64,000 nucleotides of DNA, taken from positions 186,001 to 250,000 of the forward strand of contig CAWHMT010000007.1 in assembly GCA_963830455.1 (NCBI GenBank). The letters run 5' to 3'. Below, piece by piece: positions 52,839-61,310 of this stretch. Numbering within the stretch: the first letter of the stretch is position 1; each line of letters opens with the position of its first letter. The translations under genes and the position numbers were made by a program. Source of the DNA: 20CM-2-65-7 sp963830455 (lineage in GTDB: Bacteria > Gemmatimonadota > Gemmatimonadetes > Gemmatimonadales > GWC2-71-9). Under the pieces are notes generated by a model. That model ran no database searches. It saw only the letters and a program-made list of their open reading frames with translations, and was not told where the DNA came from.

Positions 52839-54384
52839 TCATTGAAGCCGCAGCTTGCCGCGATCCACTTTGCCCAAGGTGAGTGCGAGGCAACGAATCG
52901 AGAAACCTGACGGTCCGAGGTGCCTTGTAGGGTTCGAGCCGCTCGCGAGCGAAGCCCTGAAGCTCCTCGGCGAGACCCGGACGCTGCTCCGTGGCGACCA
53001 CGAACGCGTGAGGCTTCGTCAGGCCGCTCGCGTCCTCGATCCCGACGACCGCGACCTCCTTCACGAGCGGATGCTGTAAGAGACAACCCTCCACTTCCTG
53101 CGGGGCGAGCCACTTCCCGCCGACCTTGAGCAGATCGTCGGCGCGGCCACAGTAAGTGAAGTAACCATCACGGTCGCGCCGGATCAGGTCGCCCGAGACG
53201 TACCATTCGCCGCGAAACGCCGCGCGCGTCTTCTCCATCTGCTGCCAGTACCCGATCGCGCGCGAGTTGCCGCGCACCCACAGCATTCCCACTTCGCCGT
53301 CGGGGAGCGCACGCCCTTCGTCGTCGCACACCTTCACGTCGAATCCGGGGACGACGGTGCCGAGGGTGCCCGGCTTCACCGCCCCGTGCCGGTTACTAAT
53401 GAAGATGTGCCACATCTCGGCCGTGCCGAGGCCATCGAGCAGCTCGACATCAAACATCTTCTTCCAGCGCTCGTACAGCTCGACGGGAAGCGCCTCACCG
53501 GCGGAGGTGGCGACCCGAATCGACGAGAAATCCTGCTGCGCCGCATCGGGATGCGCCACCATCTGATTCACCATGGTCGGCACATTCACGAGCACCGTGG
53601 GCCGAAACTTCCGGATCTTTTCGAACAGCGTCTCGGCCGTGCTCTTTTCGGGAAACAGCGCGACGCGCGCGCCCACCGAGAACGGAAAGAACAGGTTCGA
53701 CCCCGTGGCGTACCCGAAGAACAGCTTCGGCACGGCGAGGGTGATGTCGCGCTCGGTCAGCCCGAGCACGCTCTGCCCGTAACACACCGTCGTGTTGGCA
53801 AACGAGGCGTGACTTTGGACGACGGCCTTGGGTTGCCCGGTCGTCCCGCCGGAAAAGAGCCAGATCGCCGCGTCATCGCGATGACTGGGGAACGTCTCGA
53901 GGGCGGGCGAGGCGCCGTCGATCACGCGGGTCGTCGCCGGTTCGCCGATGACGATGACCTGCTTCAACCGGCCACCGGCCGCGCCGCGCGCCGCCTGGAA
54001 CGCCGGCGCCGTGTGGCGGTGCACCAGCGCCACGGTCGCGCGGGTGTACGCGTAGAAATACTCGATCGCGTCCACGCTGAGCTGCGGGTTGACCATCACC
54101 ACGACCGCGCCCACTTTGAGTGTGCCGAACAGCGCCGCCACGAACTCCGCCCCGTCGGGCAGCGCGATGATCACCCGCTGCTCCGGCTCCACACCGGCAT
54201 GTTCGAGCAAATGACCGAAGCGATTGGCGAGCGCCTGCACCTCACGGTAGGTGAGCGTACCCTGGTTGGTCAGGAGCGCCGGGCGGTCCCCCCTTCCCTC
54301 ACGGACACGCGCGTCGAGCAGCCAATCGGCGATGTTAAGGTGCTCGGGAAATTCGGGAGCTGGAGGGGGGGACGCGGAATTCAT
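52839..54384 (-). CDS. Benzoate-CoA-ligase-family enzyme, probable 2-aminobenzoate-CoA ligase (frameshifted)
   Basis: An ANL-superfamily ligase of about 514 residues forming acyl-AMP, then acyl-CoA. Visible are the AMP loop LFSGGTTGQPKAVVQSHASFANT, KLFFGYATGSNLFFPFSVGA, GLGTAEMWHIFISNRHG, GEWYVSGDLIRRDRDGYFTYCGRADDLLKVGGKWL. The motif around the catalytic Lys (LGKVDRGKL) is in a different frame; one extra G at 52873-52875 explains this. The pattern resembles benzoate-CoA ligases. Divergent to the Trp-degradation operon, it is well placed to activate anthranilate from kynureninase. Confidence 0.87.
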
Positions 54385-54392
54385 GGCAAAGG

Positions 54393-55157
54393 ATGATGAT
54401 GCCGGTATATGAGCTGGCGCAACTCACCTGGGAGGAAGCCCGCGATCTCGACCGGGGGCGCACGGTGGTCGTGTTGCCGGTCGGCGCCATCGAGGCGCAT
54501 GGACCGCATCTACCACTCGCCACCGACATCGTGATCGCGGCCGCCATGGCGCGCGCTGGCGCGGGACGGCTCGCCGCGCGCTATCCAGTGCTGATCCTGC
54601 CGGGCCTGGCATACACGGCGGCGGGGTTTGCGGCGAAGTTCCACGGCACATTGTCCATATCCGGCACCACCGTCACCGCGCTGATCGTCGATGTGGCGCG
54701 CAGCCTGTCGGATCAGGGATTCCGGCTGCTCGCGATCGCGAACGCGCATCTCGACCCCGAGCATCTCACCGCGCTGCACGAAGCGGTGCAAGCTCGCCAG
54801 AGTCGACCGACTCGCTCCCCATCGTCTTCCCCGACCTGACCCGCCGTCCCTGGGGATCGCGGCTCGGTGAGGAGTTCAAGAGCGGCGCGTGTCATGCGGG
54901 TCAGTTCGAGAACGTCGATCGTGCTACGCGAACAGCCCAGCGGATGTGTTCGGGACGAGAGTTCGCCGCTCCTTGCCGCCCAATCCCCAGTCGCTCTCGC
55001 GCACGCGATCAAGACGGGCAAGCGCACCTTCGAGGCAGCGGGCGGGCCGCGCGCCTATTTCGGTGATCCCGCGGCCGCCACGCCGGAGGAAGGCTCGAAG
55101 CTCGTCGACGCGCTGGGCGGCATTCTGGAAGAAGCGGTCATGGAGGAATTAGCGTGA
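54393..55157 (+). CDS. Creatininase-family amidohydrolase, candidate N-formylkynurenine formamidase (frameshifted)
   Basis: About 255 residues after joining two frames. Metal-ligand motifs are VGAIEAHGPHLPLATD (Glu, His, Asp), IANAHLDPEH and GACHAGQFETS; the end is ALAHAIKTGKRTFEAAGGPRAYFGDPAAATPEEGSKL. Two frameshifts, at about 54790-54800 and 54912, probably errors. Family members hydrolyse cyclic amides or formamides, for example ArfB in archaeal cofactor synthesis. As the operon has TDO and kynureninase but no KynB-type gene, this is the candidate for N-formylkynurenine hydrolysis (inference). Confidence 0.8.
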
Positions 55158-55915
55158 GGTTCGCCGGCTCCGTCGCCGTGGTCACCGGCGCCGGCCAGGG
55201 GATCGGCGCGGCCGTGGCGCGAGCGTTGGCCGCCGAGGGCGCCGCGGTGGTGGTGGCCGCCCGCAGCACCGATCGGATTGAGCGCGTGGCCAAGGAGATC
55301 GTCAAAGCCGGCGGCAAGGCGTGGGCGATCACCTGTGACGTGACGGACGCGGCCAGCGTGCACAATCTGGCACAAGCTGCGGGACGTCGGGCGGGCGTAG
55401 TCGACATCTTGATCAACAATGCGGGCGCGGCCCACAGCGCGCCGCTCGCCAAAACGACACTCGAAGACTGGAACCGCGTGCTGGCCGTGAATGCGACGGG
55501 TACGTTTCTGTGTACGCAGGCGTTCCTGCCCGCCATGCTGCTGCGCAAGCAGGGTTCGGTCGTGAATATCGCGTCGGTCGCCGGTCTCGACGGGGCGCGC
55601 TACATCTCCGCGTACGCGGCCGCGAAGCATGCGGTGATCGGACTGACCCGCAGCGTCGCTGCCGAGCTCGAGGGGACGGGAGTCACGTGCAATGCGGTCT
55701 GCCCGGCTTTCGTGGACACCGACATGACCAAGGAATCGGTGGCACGCGTGGTCGCGAAAACGGGGAAGAAACCCGACGAGGCGCTGCGCGCGATGCTCGC
55801 GTCGGCCGGCCAAGAGCGGCTGGTCACCGTGGATGAGGTCGCACGCGCCGTTCTGGAGCTGTGCGATCCGAAGGGCGAACGACCCAACGGAGCGGCAGTC
55901 ACGATTGCAGGCTAG
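55154..55915 (+). CDS. Short-chain dehydrogenase/reductase (3-hydroxyacyl-type)
   Basis: A 253-residue classical SDR: cofactor loop TGAGQGIGAAVARALA, NNAGAAHSAPL, catalytic SVAGLDGARYISAYAAAKHAVIGLTRS with Ser, Tyr and Lys. Such SDRs often oxidise 3-hydroxyacyl-CoA or related alcohols. The GTG start at 55154 overlaps the creatininase stop (GTGA). In this operon it may oxidise or reduce a ring-derived intermediate. Confidence 0.85.
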   Translation: MRFAGSVAVVTGAGQGIGAAVARALAAEGAAVVVAARSTDRIERVAKEIVKAGGKAWAITCDVTDAASVHNLAQAAGRRAGVVDILINNAGAAHSAPLAKTTLEDWNRVLAVNATGTFLCTQAFLPAMLLRKQGSVVNIASVAGLDGARYISAYAAAKHAVIGLTRSVAAELEGTGVTCNAVCPAFVDTDMTKESVARVVAKTGKKPDEALRAMLASAGQERLVTVDEVARAVLELCDPKGERPNGAAVTIAG

Positions 55916-55922
55916 GAGAGCC

Positions 55923-56303
55923 ATGGCATTCGAGATCATCAATCCTGAAGCTTTCGGCGGCCGGCCCAGCGGCTGGAATCACGGCATGCTCGCCGACAAA
56001 GACGGCAGGATACTGTTCGTCGCCGGCCAGATCGTGCCGGTGGGCGATTTCGTCGCGCAGTGGGATGGCGCGCTGGGCCGCGTCATGGCGGTCGTGCGCG
56101 CGGCGGGCGGAAAACCGGAGCATGTCGGTCGCCTGGTGGTTTACGTGACGGACCGCGCCGCTTATCTCGCCAACCTCACCCCCCTCGGTGAAGTTCACCG
56201 CAAGCATATGGGCCGGCACTACTGCGCGATGGCGGTCGTCGAAGTGAAGGGGCTGATGGACTCCAAGGCTTTGGTGGAAATCGAAGCGGTGGCGGTGCTA
56301 TGA
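55923..56303 (+). CDS. Rid-family (YjgF) protein lacking the usual Arg
   Basis: A 126-residue RidA-like trimer subunit (NPEAFGGRPSGWNHGMLADKDGRILFVAGQIVPVG, VGRLVVYVTDRAAYLANL, VEIEAVAVL). Active imine deaminases of the family have an Arg in a PARS/T motif; here the matching region reads HYCAMAVVEVKGLMD, so that Arg is absent and the reaction is uncertain. It may act on an enamine from the 2-amino group of the substrate, or serve another role. Start at 55923 has a TAGGAG ribosome-binding site. Confidence 0.82.
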   Translation: MAFEIINPEAFGGRPSGWNHGMLADKDGRILFVAGQIVPVGDFVAQWDGALGRVMAVVRAAGGKPEHVGRLVVYVTDRAAYLANLTPLGEVHRKHMGRHYCAMAVVEVKGLMDSKALVEIEAVAVL

Positions 56304-57097
56304 GCAGCTATCGGCTATCGGCTATCGGCTATCAGGTAGAGGCGGATGTCGCGACGATTACACTTAATCGCCCCGAACGACTCAACGCCCTCACGTTCGA
56401 GGTCTACAAAGAGCTGCGCGACACATTCCAGCGGCTCGACACCGAGCCCGGCGTGCGGGCGATCATCATCACGGGTGCGGGCCGCGCGTTCTGCTCGGGG
56501 GGCGACGTCGAGGACATCATCGGCGCGCTGCTCGGCCGCGACCTCAAGGCGCTCCAGGAGTTCACGCGACTCACCTGCGACCTGATTCTCGCCATGCGGC
56601 GCTGCCGGCGGCCCATCGTGGGCGCGTTGAACGGCACCGTCGCTGGTGCTGGCGCGGTGATCGCCGCGGCATGCGACATCCGGATCGCAGCCGAGTCGGC
56701 GAAGATCGCGTTCTTGTTTACGAAAGTCGGCCTGTCGGGCGCGGACATGGGTGCTGCCTGGCTGCTACCGCGCCTGGTCGGCTATGGGCGCGCCACCGAA
56801 TTGCTCATGACCGGTGACTTCATAGACGCGAAGCGGGCCCACGAGATTGGCTTGTACAATCGTGTCGTCCCCCAGGACCAGGTGCTGGCCGAGGCACGCG
56901 CGGTTGCCGAGAAGCTGGCGCGCGGACCTTCCGAAGCGCTCGGCATAACCAAGCAGGCGCTCGAGGCCGAGGCCGAGCTCGGTCTCGAAGCCGCGCTCGA
57001 GTACGAAGCCGACGTGCAGGCAAGGCTCATGCAGGGCGAAAACTTCCGCGCAGCGCACGCGGCGTTCCAGGCCAAGCGCGAGCCCAAATTCTCGTGA
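56300..57097 (+). CDS. Enoyl-CoA hydratase/isomerase-family (crotonase) enzyme
   Basis: A 265-residue crotonase. Oxyanion-hole stretches are RAFCSGGDVEDIIG and GTVAGAGAVIAAACDIRIAAESA. The Glu in RATELLMTGD is kept, but the other usual hydratase Glu appears replaced in FTKVGLSGADMG (by rough alignment), so it may be a hydrolase, isomerase or lyase rather than a hydratase. Residues 4-12 (RLSAIGYQV) come from the 28-base heptamer array at 56308-56335. It overlaps both neighbours by 4 bases. Confidence 0.87.
   Translation: MSSYRLSAIGYQVEADVATITLNRPERLNALTFEVYKELRDTFQRLDTEPGVRAIIITGAGRAFCSGGDVEDIIGALLGRDLKALQEFTRLTCDLILAMRRCRRPIVGALNGTVAGAGAVIAAACDIRIAAESAKIAFLFTKVGLSGADMGAAWLLPRLVGYGRATELLMTGDFIDAKRAHEIGLYNRVVPQDQVLAEARAVAEKLARGPSEALGITKQALEAEAELGLEAALEYEADVQARLMQGENFRAAHAAFQAKREPKFS
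56308..56335. repeat. Four-heptamer element in the crotonase gene
   Basis: Four 7-base units of the type ctatcgg (28 bases), the same heptamer as in mutL, read in frame near the start of the protein. Confidence 0.8.
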
Positions 57098-58240
57098 TCA
57101 TCGATACCGCTCCGATTCGCGCATTTCTCGACGACAAGCACATCGCGCTCGCCGAGCGAGTGGCGGAGTTCGCGACGAGAATGCTCGTGCCGCTCTCGGA
57201 GCCGGCGGATGACGCGGCTGCGCGCCATCAGGCACGCGATCTGCTCGCCAAGCTCGGCGCGGCCGGATGGTTCGAGCCGATTCGGGACCAGGATTGGCGC
57301 GCCTGCTGCGTCGTGCGTGAAGCGCTCGCGGCTGCGTCGCCACTGGCTGATGCCGTCTTCGCGCTCCAGGCGCTCGGCGTGGTGCCGATCCTGCTGTCCG
57401 GCAATGACGCGATGCGCAAGCGCTGGCTCGACTGCCGCGATTCAGGGCCGCGCGATGGCGTCGTTCGCGATGACCGAGCCGGAGGCCGGCTCCGACGCCG
57501 CGTCGCTCGGCACCACGGCGACCCGCGACGGCGACAGCTACGTGCTCGTCGGGCACGAAGACGTTCATCTCGAACGCCGGCATCGCCGATTTCTACACGG
57601 TGTTCGCCACCACCGATCGCACGCAGAGCGACAAAGGAATGGCTGCTTCGTCGTCCCGGCCGACACGCCCGGACTGCGATTCGTGCGACCGCTCGTGCTC
57701 TCGTCACCACATCCGCTCGGCGAGATCGCGTTCCAGCCGGCGCGCATCCCCGCCGAGTGCCGGCTCGACGCCGATGGGCAGGGCGAAGGCTTCAAGCTCG
57801 GTCTCGCGACGCTCGACCGCGTGCGCGCGACGGTGGGCGCCGCCGCTTGCGGCATGGCCGGCCGCGCGCTCACGGAGGCGCTGGCGCATGCGAAATCTCG
57901 CCGCCAGTTCGGCAAGCCGATCGCCGATTTTCAGCTAATCCAGGAAAAGCTCGCGCGCATGGCGACGGAGCTGACCGCCGCGCGGCTGCTCGTCTATCGC
58001 GCGGCGTGGGAAAAGGACAAGGGCGCCCAGCGGGTCACGCTCGAAGCGGCGATGGCGAAGTCATTCGCCACGGAGGCGGCGCAGCGCATCGTCGATGACG
58101 CGGTGCAGATCCTGGGCGGCCGCGGCGTGCTCGCGGATAACCCGGTCGATCGCCTGTACCGGTCCGTTCGCGCGTTGCGGATCTACGAAGGCACGACCGA
58201 GATCCAGCATCTGATCATCGCGGGACAGCTCCTGAAATGA
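57094..58240 (+). CDS. Acyl-CoA dehydrogenase (three frameshifts)
   Basis: A FAD acyl-CoA dehydrogenase. The visible parts, in three frames, are an N-terminal helical segment (AFLDDKHIALAERVAEFATRML), ASFAMTEPEAGSDAASLGTTATRDGDSYVLVGH, KTFISNAGIADFYTVFATTDRTQSDKGM, FVVPADTPGLRFVRPL, and the C-terminal RQFGKPIADFQLIQEKLARM and LRIYEGTTEIQHLIIAG with the catalytic Glu in YEGTTEI. Frameshifts lie near 57440, 57560 and 57645. Joined, it is about 380 residues, a normal length; most likely errors, but a pseudogene cannot be excluded. Might oxidise a ring-derived CoA thioester. Start GTG 57094 overlaps the crotonase stop. Confidence 0.82.
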
Positions 58241-60495
58241 AGATCGTCGCGATCGGCGGCGGCCCGGCGGCGTTGTACTTCGGCATCCTCATGAAAGAGG
58301 CCGATCCGGCCAACGAGATCACGATTCTCGAGCGCAACCGTCTGGACGACACGTTCGGCTTCGGTGTCGTGTTTTCCGATGCGACGCAGAACAATCTCGC
58401 CGCCGCCGATCCCGAGACGTACGCCTCGCTCGCCCATGAGTTCTTTCATTGGGACGACATCGACATCCACTATCGCGGGCAGGTGATTCGCTCCGGCGGT
58501 CACGGCTTCAGCGGCCTCTCGCGCCGCAAACTGCTCGAGAACCTGGGAAGGCGTTGTAAGGCGCTCGGCGTGTGCATCGAGGTCGGCACAGAGGTCAAGG
58601 ACCCAGAGGTCTACCGGCGCGAAGCCGATCTCGTGCTCGGCGCTGATGGGTTCTATAGCACAGTGCGCGAGCGCTACGCGCAGCATTTCCAGCCGAGTAT
58701 GGACGAACGCCCCAACCGGTTTGTCTGGCTCGGCACGACGCGTCCCTTCCCCGCTTTCACGTTCTACTTCAAGCGCGATAAGCACGGCCTGTGGCGCGTG
58801 CATGCCTATCAGTACGAACCAGGCCAATCGACCTTCATCGTCGAAGCCACTGAACAGACGTGGCGCAGCGCAGGACTCGATAAAGCGAGCGAGGACGACA
58901 CCATCAAGTTTTGTGAGGCGCTGTTCAAAGAAGAGCTCGCGGGCCATCGCCTGCTCAAGAATCGCTCGCTGTGGCGCAACTTCGTCACGATCAAGAACGC
59001 GAGCTGGTCACACGAGAACGTCGTGCTCGTGGGCGATGCGGCGCACACCGCGCACTTCTCAGTAGGTTCAGGCACGAAGCTCGCAATCGAGGATGCGATC
59101 GCACTTGCTGGAGCCCTGCAGCGCGAGCATGGCGTCCCTGCCGCCCTTGCCGCCTATGAAGCAGAGCGCCGGCCCGCGGTCGAGAGCCTGCAGCGCGCGG
59201 CGCAGGTGAGTTTGCAGTGGTTCGAGGACACCGAGCGCTACATGGACCTCGAGCCGCTTCAGTTCGCCTTTAACCTGCTCACGCGCAGCTTGCGGATCAC
59301 GCACGACAATCTCAAGGTGCGCGATCCCAAGTTCGTTGAGAGCATCGATGCCTGGTATGCCGAGCAGGCGGAGAAGCAGTCCCACGTACCACTCCCCACT
59401 CCCCACTCCCCTGCTCCACCCATGTTCACGCCCCTTCGGCTGCGAGACATGGTGTTGACCAACCGTGTGGTGGTGAGTCCGATGTGCCAGTACAGCGCCG
59501 AGGATGGCATGCCGAACGAATGGCATCTCGTTCACATCGGCAGTCGGGCGATTGGTGGTGCCGGGTTGGTGTTCGTCGAGATGACGGACGTCTCGCGCGC
59601 AGGGCGGATCTCGCCGGGCTGCACGGGGATGTACAAGCCGGAGCACGTCGCGGCGTGGAAGCGGATCGTCGACTTCGTGCACGTCAACAGCAACGCGAAG
59701 ATCGCGATGCAGCTTGGCCATGCTGGTCGCAAGGCGTCGACGCAGCGTATGTGGGAGGGGATGGATGAGCCGCTGCCCGAAGGGAATTGGCCGATCATTT
59801 CGGCCTCGCCTCTTCCCTACTTCCCCTATTCCCAAGTCCCCAAAGAGATGACCCGCGCCGACATGGACGAAGTGAAGAACGACTTCGTTCGCGCGGCTGA
59901 GTTGTCGGAGCAGGCGGGATTCGATCTGCTCGAGCTGCATATGGCGCACGGGTACCTGCTCGCGAGCTTCATCTCACCACTGACGAACAAGCGCACCGAT
60001 CAGTACGGCGGCTCACTCGAGAACCGCATGCGCTTCCCGCTCGAGGTGTTCGACGCCGTTCGCGCGGTCTGGCCTGCCCACAAGCCGATGTCGGTGCGCA
60101 TCTCCGCCGTCGACTGGGCACCGGGTGGGATGCAGCCGGCCGATGCGGTCGAGGTCGCGCGCCTGCTCAAGGCGCACGAGTGCGACATCACGGACGTTTC
60201 GGCGGGGCAGACCGTGGCGGACGCGAAGCCCCAGTACGGTCGCCAGTTTCAGACGCCATTTGCCGATCGCATCCGGCACGAAGTCGGGATCGCGACCATG
60301 GCGGTGGGCAACATTTCCTCGTATCAGGATGTGAATACGATACTGGCAGCGGGGCGCGCCGATTTGTGTGTACTCGCACGGGCCCACTTGTGGGACCCCT
60401 ATTGGACGAGGCATGCAGCGTACGAGCAAGGCTATGCGCTTCCTTGGCCTGACCCGTACGCGACACTGAACAAGTACAAGCCGAGGATGACCTGA
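58237..60495 (+). CDS. 2-Aminobenzoyl-CoA monooxygenase/reductase (flavoprotein-old yellow enzyme fusion)
   Basis: A 752-residue fusion. Residues 1-385 are a flavoprotein monooxygenase like salicylyl-CoA 5-hydroxylase (VAIGGGPAALYFGILMKEAD, ADLVLGADGFYSTVRERY, LVGDAAHTAHFSVGSGTKLAIEDA). Residues 396-752 are an old yellow enzyme (VVSPMCQYSAEDGMPNEWHLVHIGSRAIGGAGLVF, MQLGHAGRKAST, LHMAHGYLLASFISPLTNKRTDQYGGSLENR). This domain order is that of the Azoarcus evansii enzyme, which hydroxylates and reduces 2-aminobenzoyl-CoA, destroying aromaticity without an oxygenolytic ring cut. The linker (385-394) and a surface loop (526-535) come from heptamer arrays. Confidence 0.92.
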   Translation: MKIVAIGGGPAALYFGILMKEADPANEITILERNRLDDTFGFGVVFSDATQNNLAAADPETYASLAHEFFHWDDIDIHYRGQVIRSGGHGFSGLSRRKLLENLGRRCKALGVCIEVGTEVKDPEVYRREADLVLGADGFYSTVRERYAQHFQPSMDERPNRFVWLGTTRPFPAFTFYFKRDKHGLWRVHAYQYEPGQSTFIVEATEQTWRSAGLDKASEDDTIKFCEALFKEELAGHRLLKNRSLWRNFVTIKNASWSHENVVLVGDAAHTAHFSVGSGTKLAIEDAIALAGALQREHGVPAALAAYEAERRPAVESLQRAAQVSLQWFEDTERYMDLEPLQFAFNLLTRSLRITHDNLKVRDPKFVESIDAWYAEQAEKQSHVPLPTPHSPAPPMFTPLRLRDMVLTNRVVVSPMCQYSAEDGMPNEWHLVHIGSRAIGGAGLVFVEMTDVSRAGRISPGCTGMYKPEHVAAWKRIVDFVHVNSNAKIAMQLGHAGRKASTQRMWEGMDEPLPEGNWPIISASPLPYFPYSQVPKEMTRADMDEVKNDFVRAAELSEQAGFDLLELHMAHGYLLASFISPLTNKRTDQYGGSLENRMRFPLEVFDAVRAVWPAHKPMSVRISAVDWAPGGMQPADAVEVARLLKAHECDITDVSAGQTVADAKPQYGRQFQTPFADRIRHEVGIATMAVGNISSYQDVNTILAAGRADLCVLARAHLWDPYWTRHAAYEQGYALPWPDPYATLNKYKPRMT
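59390..59417. repeat. Four-heptamer element at the domain junction of the fusion enzyme
   Basis: Four 7-base units of the type cactccc (28 bases), read in frame as VPLPTPHSPAP between the monooxygenase and the reductase domains. Confidence 0.75.
59812..59839. repeat. Heptamer-like array in the reductase domain
   Basis: Four imperfect 7-base units of the type cttccct/acttccc/ctattcc (28 bases), read as LPYFPYSQVP in a loop. More degenerate than the others, so this call is weaker. Confidence 0.5.
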
Positions 60496-61277
60496 TGGCC
60501 GTCACGTACGCGAGCTACTTACGGCTCGATAAACTTCTCGATCTCCAGCACCCGCGTCCTGGGGAGCTCGAGCACGACGAGACCCTCTTCGTCATCATTC
60601 ATCAGGTGTATGAGCTGTGGTTCAAGGAAGTGCTGCACGAGCTCGACTACCTCCAGAAGCTGCTGCGCGGCAACGACACGCCGCTGGCGGCCGCGACGCT
60701 CAAGCGCATTCTCACAATTCTGAAGACCCTGGTCGCCCAGATCGATGTTCTCGAGACTATTACACCGCTCAACTTTCTTGCTTTCCGTGACCGGCTGGAG
60801 TCCGGGAGCGGCTTTCAGTCCGCGCAGTTTCGGGAAATCGAGTTTCTCCTGGGGAAAAAGGGCCGGCCGTCCTTCGAGCGATATCCCGCAGGGAGCCAAA
60901 GTCGTAAGCAGGTGGAGCGGCGGTTCTACGAGCCGACGTTGTGGGATGCGTTTCTGCATTATCTCGCAGCCAACAAATACCCCGTCCCCAAGGCTCTCCT
61001 CGCGCGAGACTACAGCAAGGTCCACGAGCCCTCAGAGGACGTGCAGCGAATTCTCGTCGAGGTCTACAAGAAGAACCCCACGGTGGGGCAGATCGCCGAG
61101 CGGCTCGTCGATTTGGACGAAGGCTTCATGGAATGGCGCTATCGCCACGTGAAGATGGTCCAACGGACAATCGGGACCAAACCAGGAACTGGAGGTTCTG
61201 CCGGTGCTGACTATCTGCTGACCACGCTGAATCAGCCGGCGTTCCCCGATCTGTGGGCGATCCGGTCTGAGCTATGA
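60495..61277 (+). CDS. kynA: Tryptophan 2,3-dioxygenase
   Basis: A heme enzyme that opens the indole ring of L-tryptophan to N-formylkynurenine. The 260 residues contain YLRLDKLLDLQHP, HDETLFVIIHQVYELWFKEVLHEL, FLAFRDRLESGSGFQSAQFREIE, and WRYRHVKMVQRTIG with the heme-binding His at about 218. Length is typical of bacterial TDO. The ATG shares one base with the ACMR stop, so translation is coupled. Confidence 0.97.
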   Translation: MAVTYASYLRLDKLLDLQHPRPGELEHDETLFVIIHQVYELWFKEVLHELDYLQKLLRGNDTPLAAATLKRILTILKTLVAQIDVLETITPLNFLAFRDRLESGSGFQSAQFREIEFLLGKKGRPSFERYPAGSQSRKQVERRFYEPTLWDAFLHYLAANKYPVPKALLARDYSKVHEPSEDVQRILVEVYKKNPTVGQIAERLVDLDEGFMEWRYRHVKMVQRTIGTKPGTGGSAGADYLLTTLNQPAFPDLWAIRSEL

Positions 61278-61305
61278 TGGCGGTAGGGGGCGGTAGGGGC
61301 GGTAC
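61278..61305. repeat. GGCGGTAGG array after the kynA stop
   Basis: Three imperfect units of ggcggtagg directly after the kynA stop codon, filling most of the short gap to kynU (GTG at 61311). Its 28-base size resembles the other arrays, but the unit length is 8-9 bases. Confidence 0.5.
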
Positions 61306-61310
61306 CTGTC

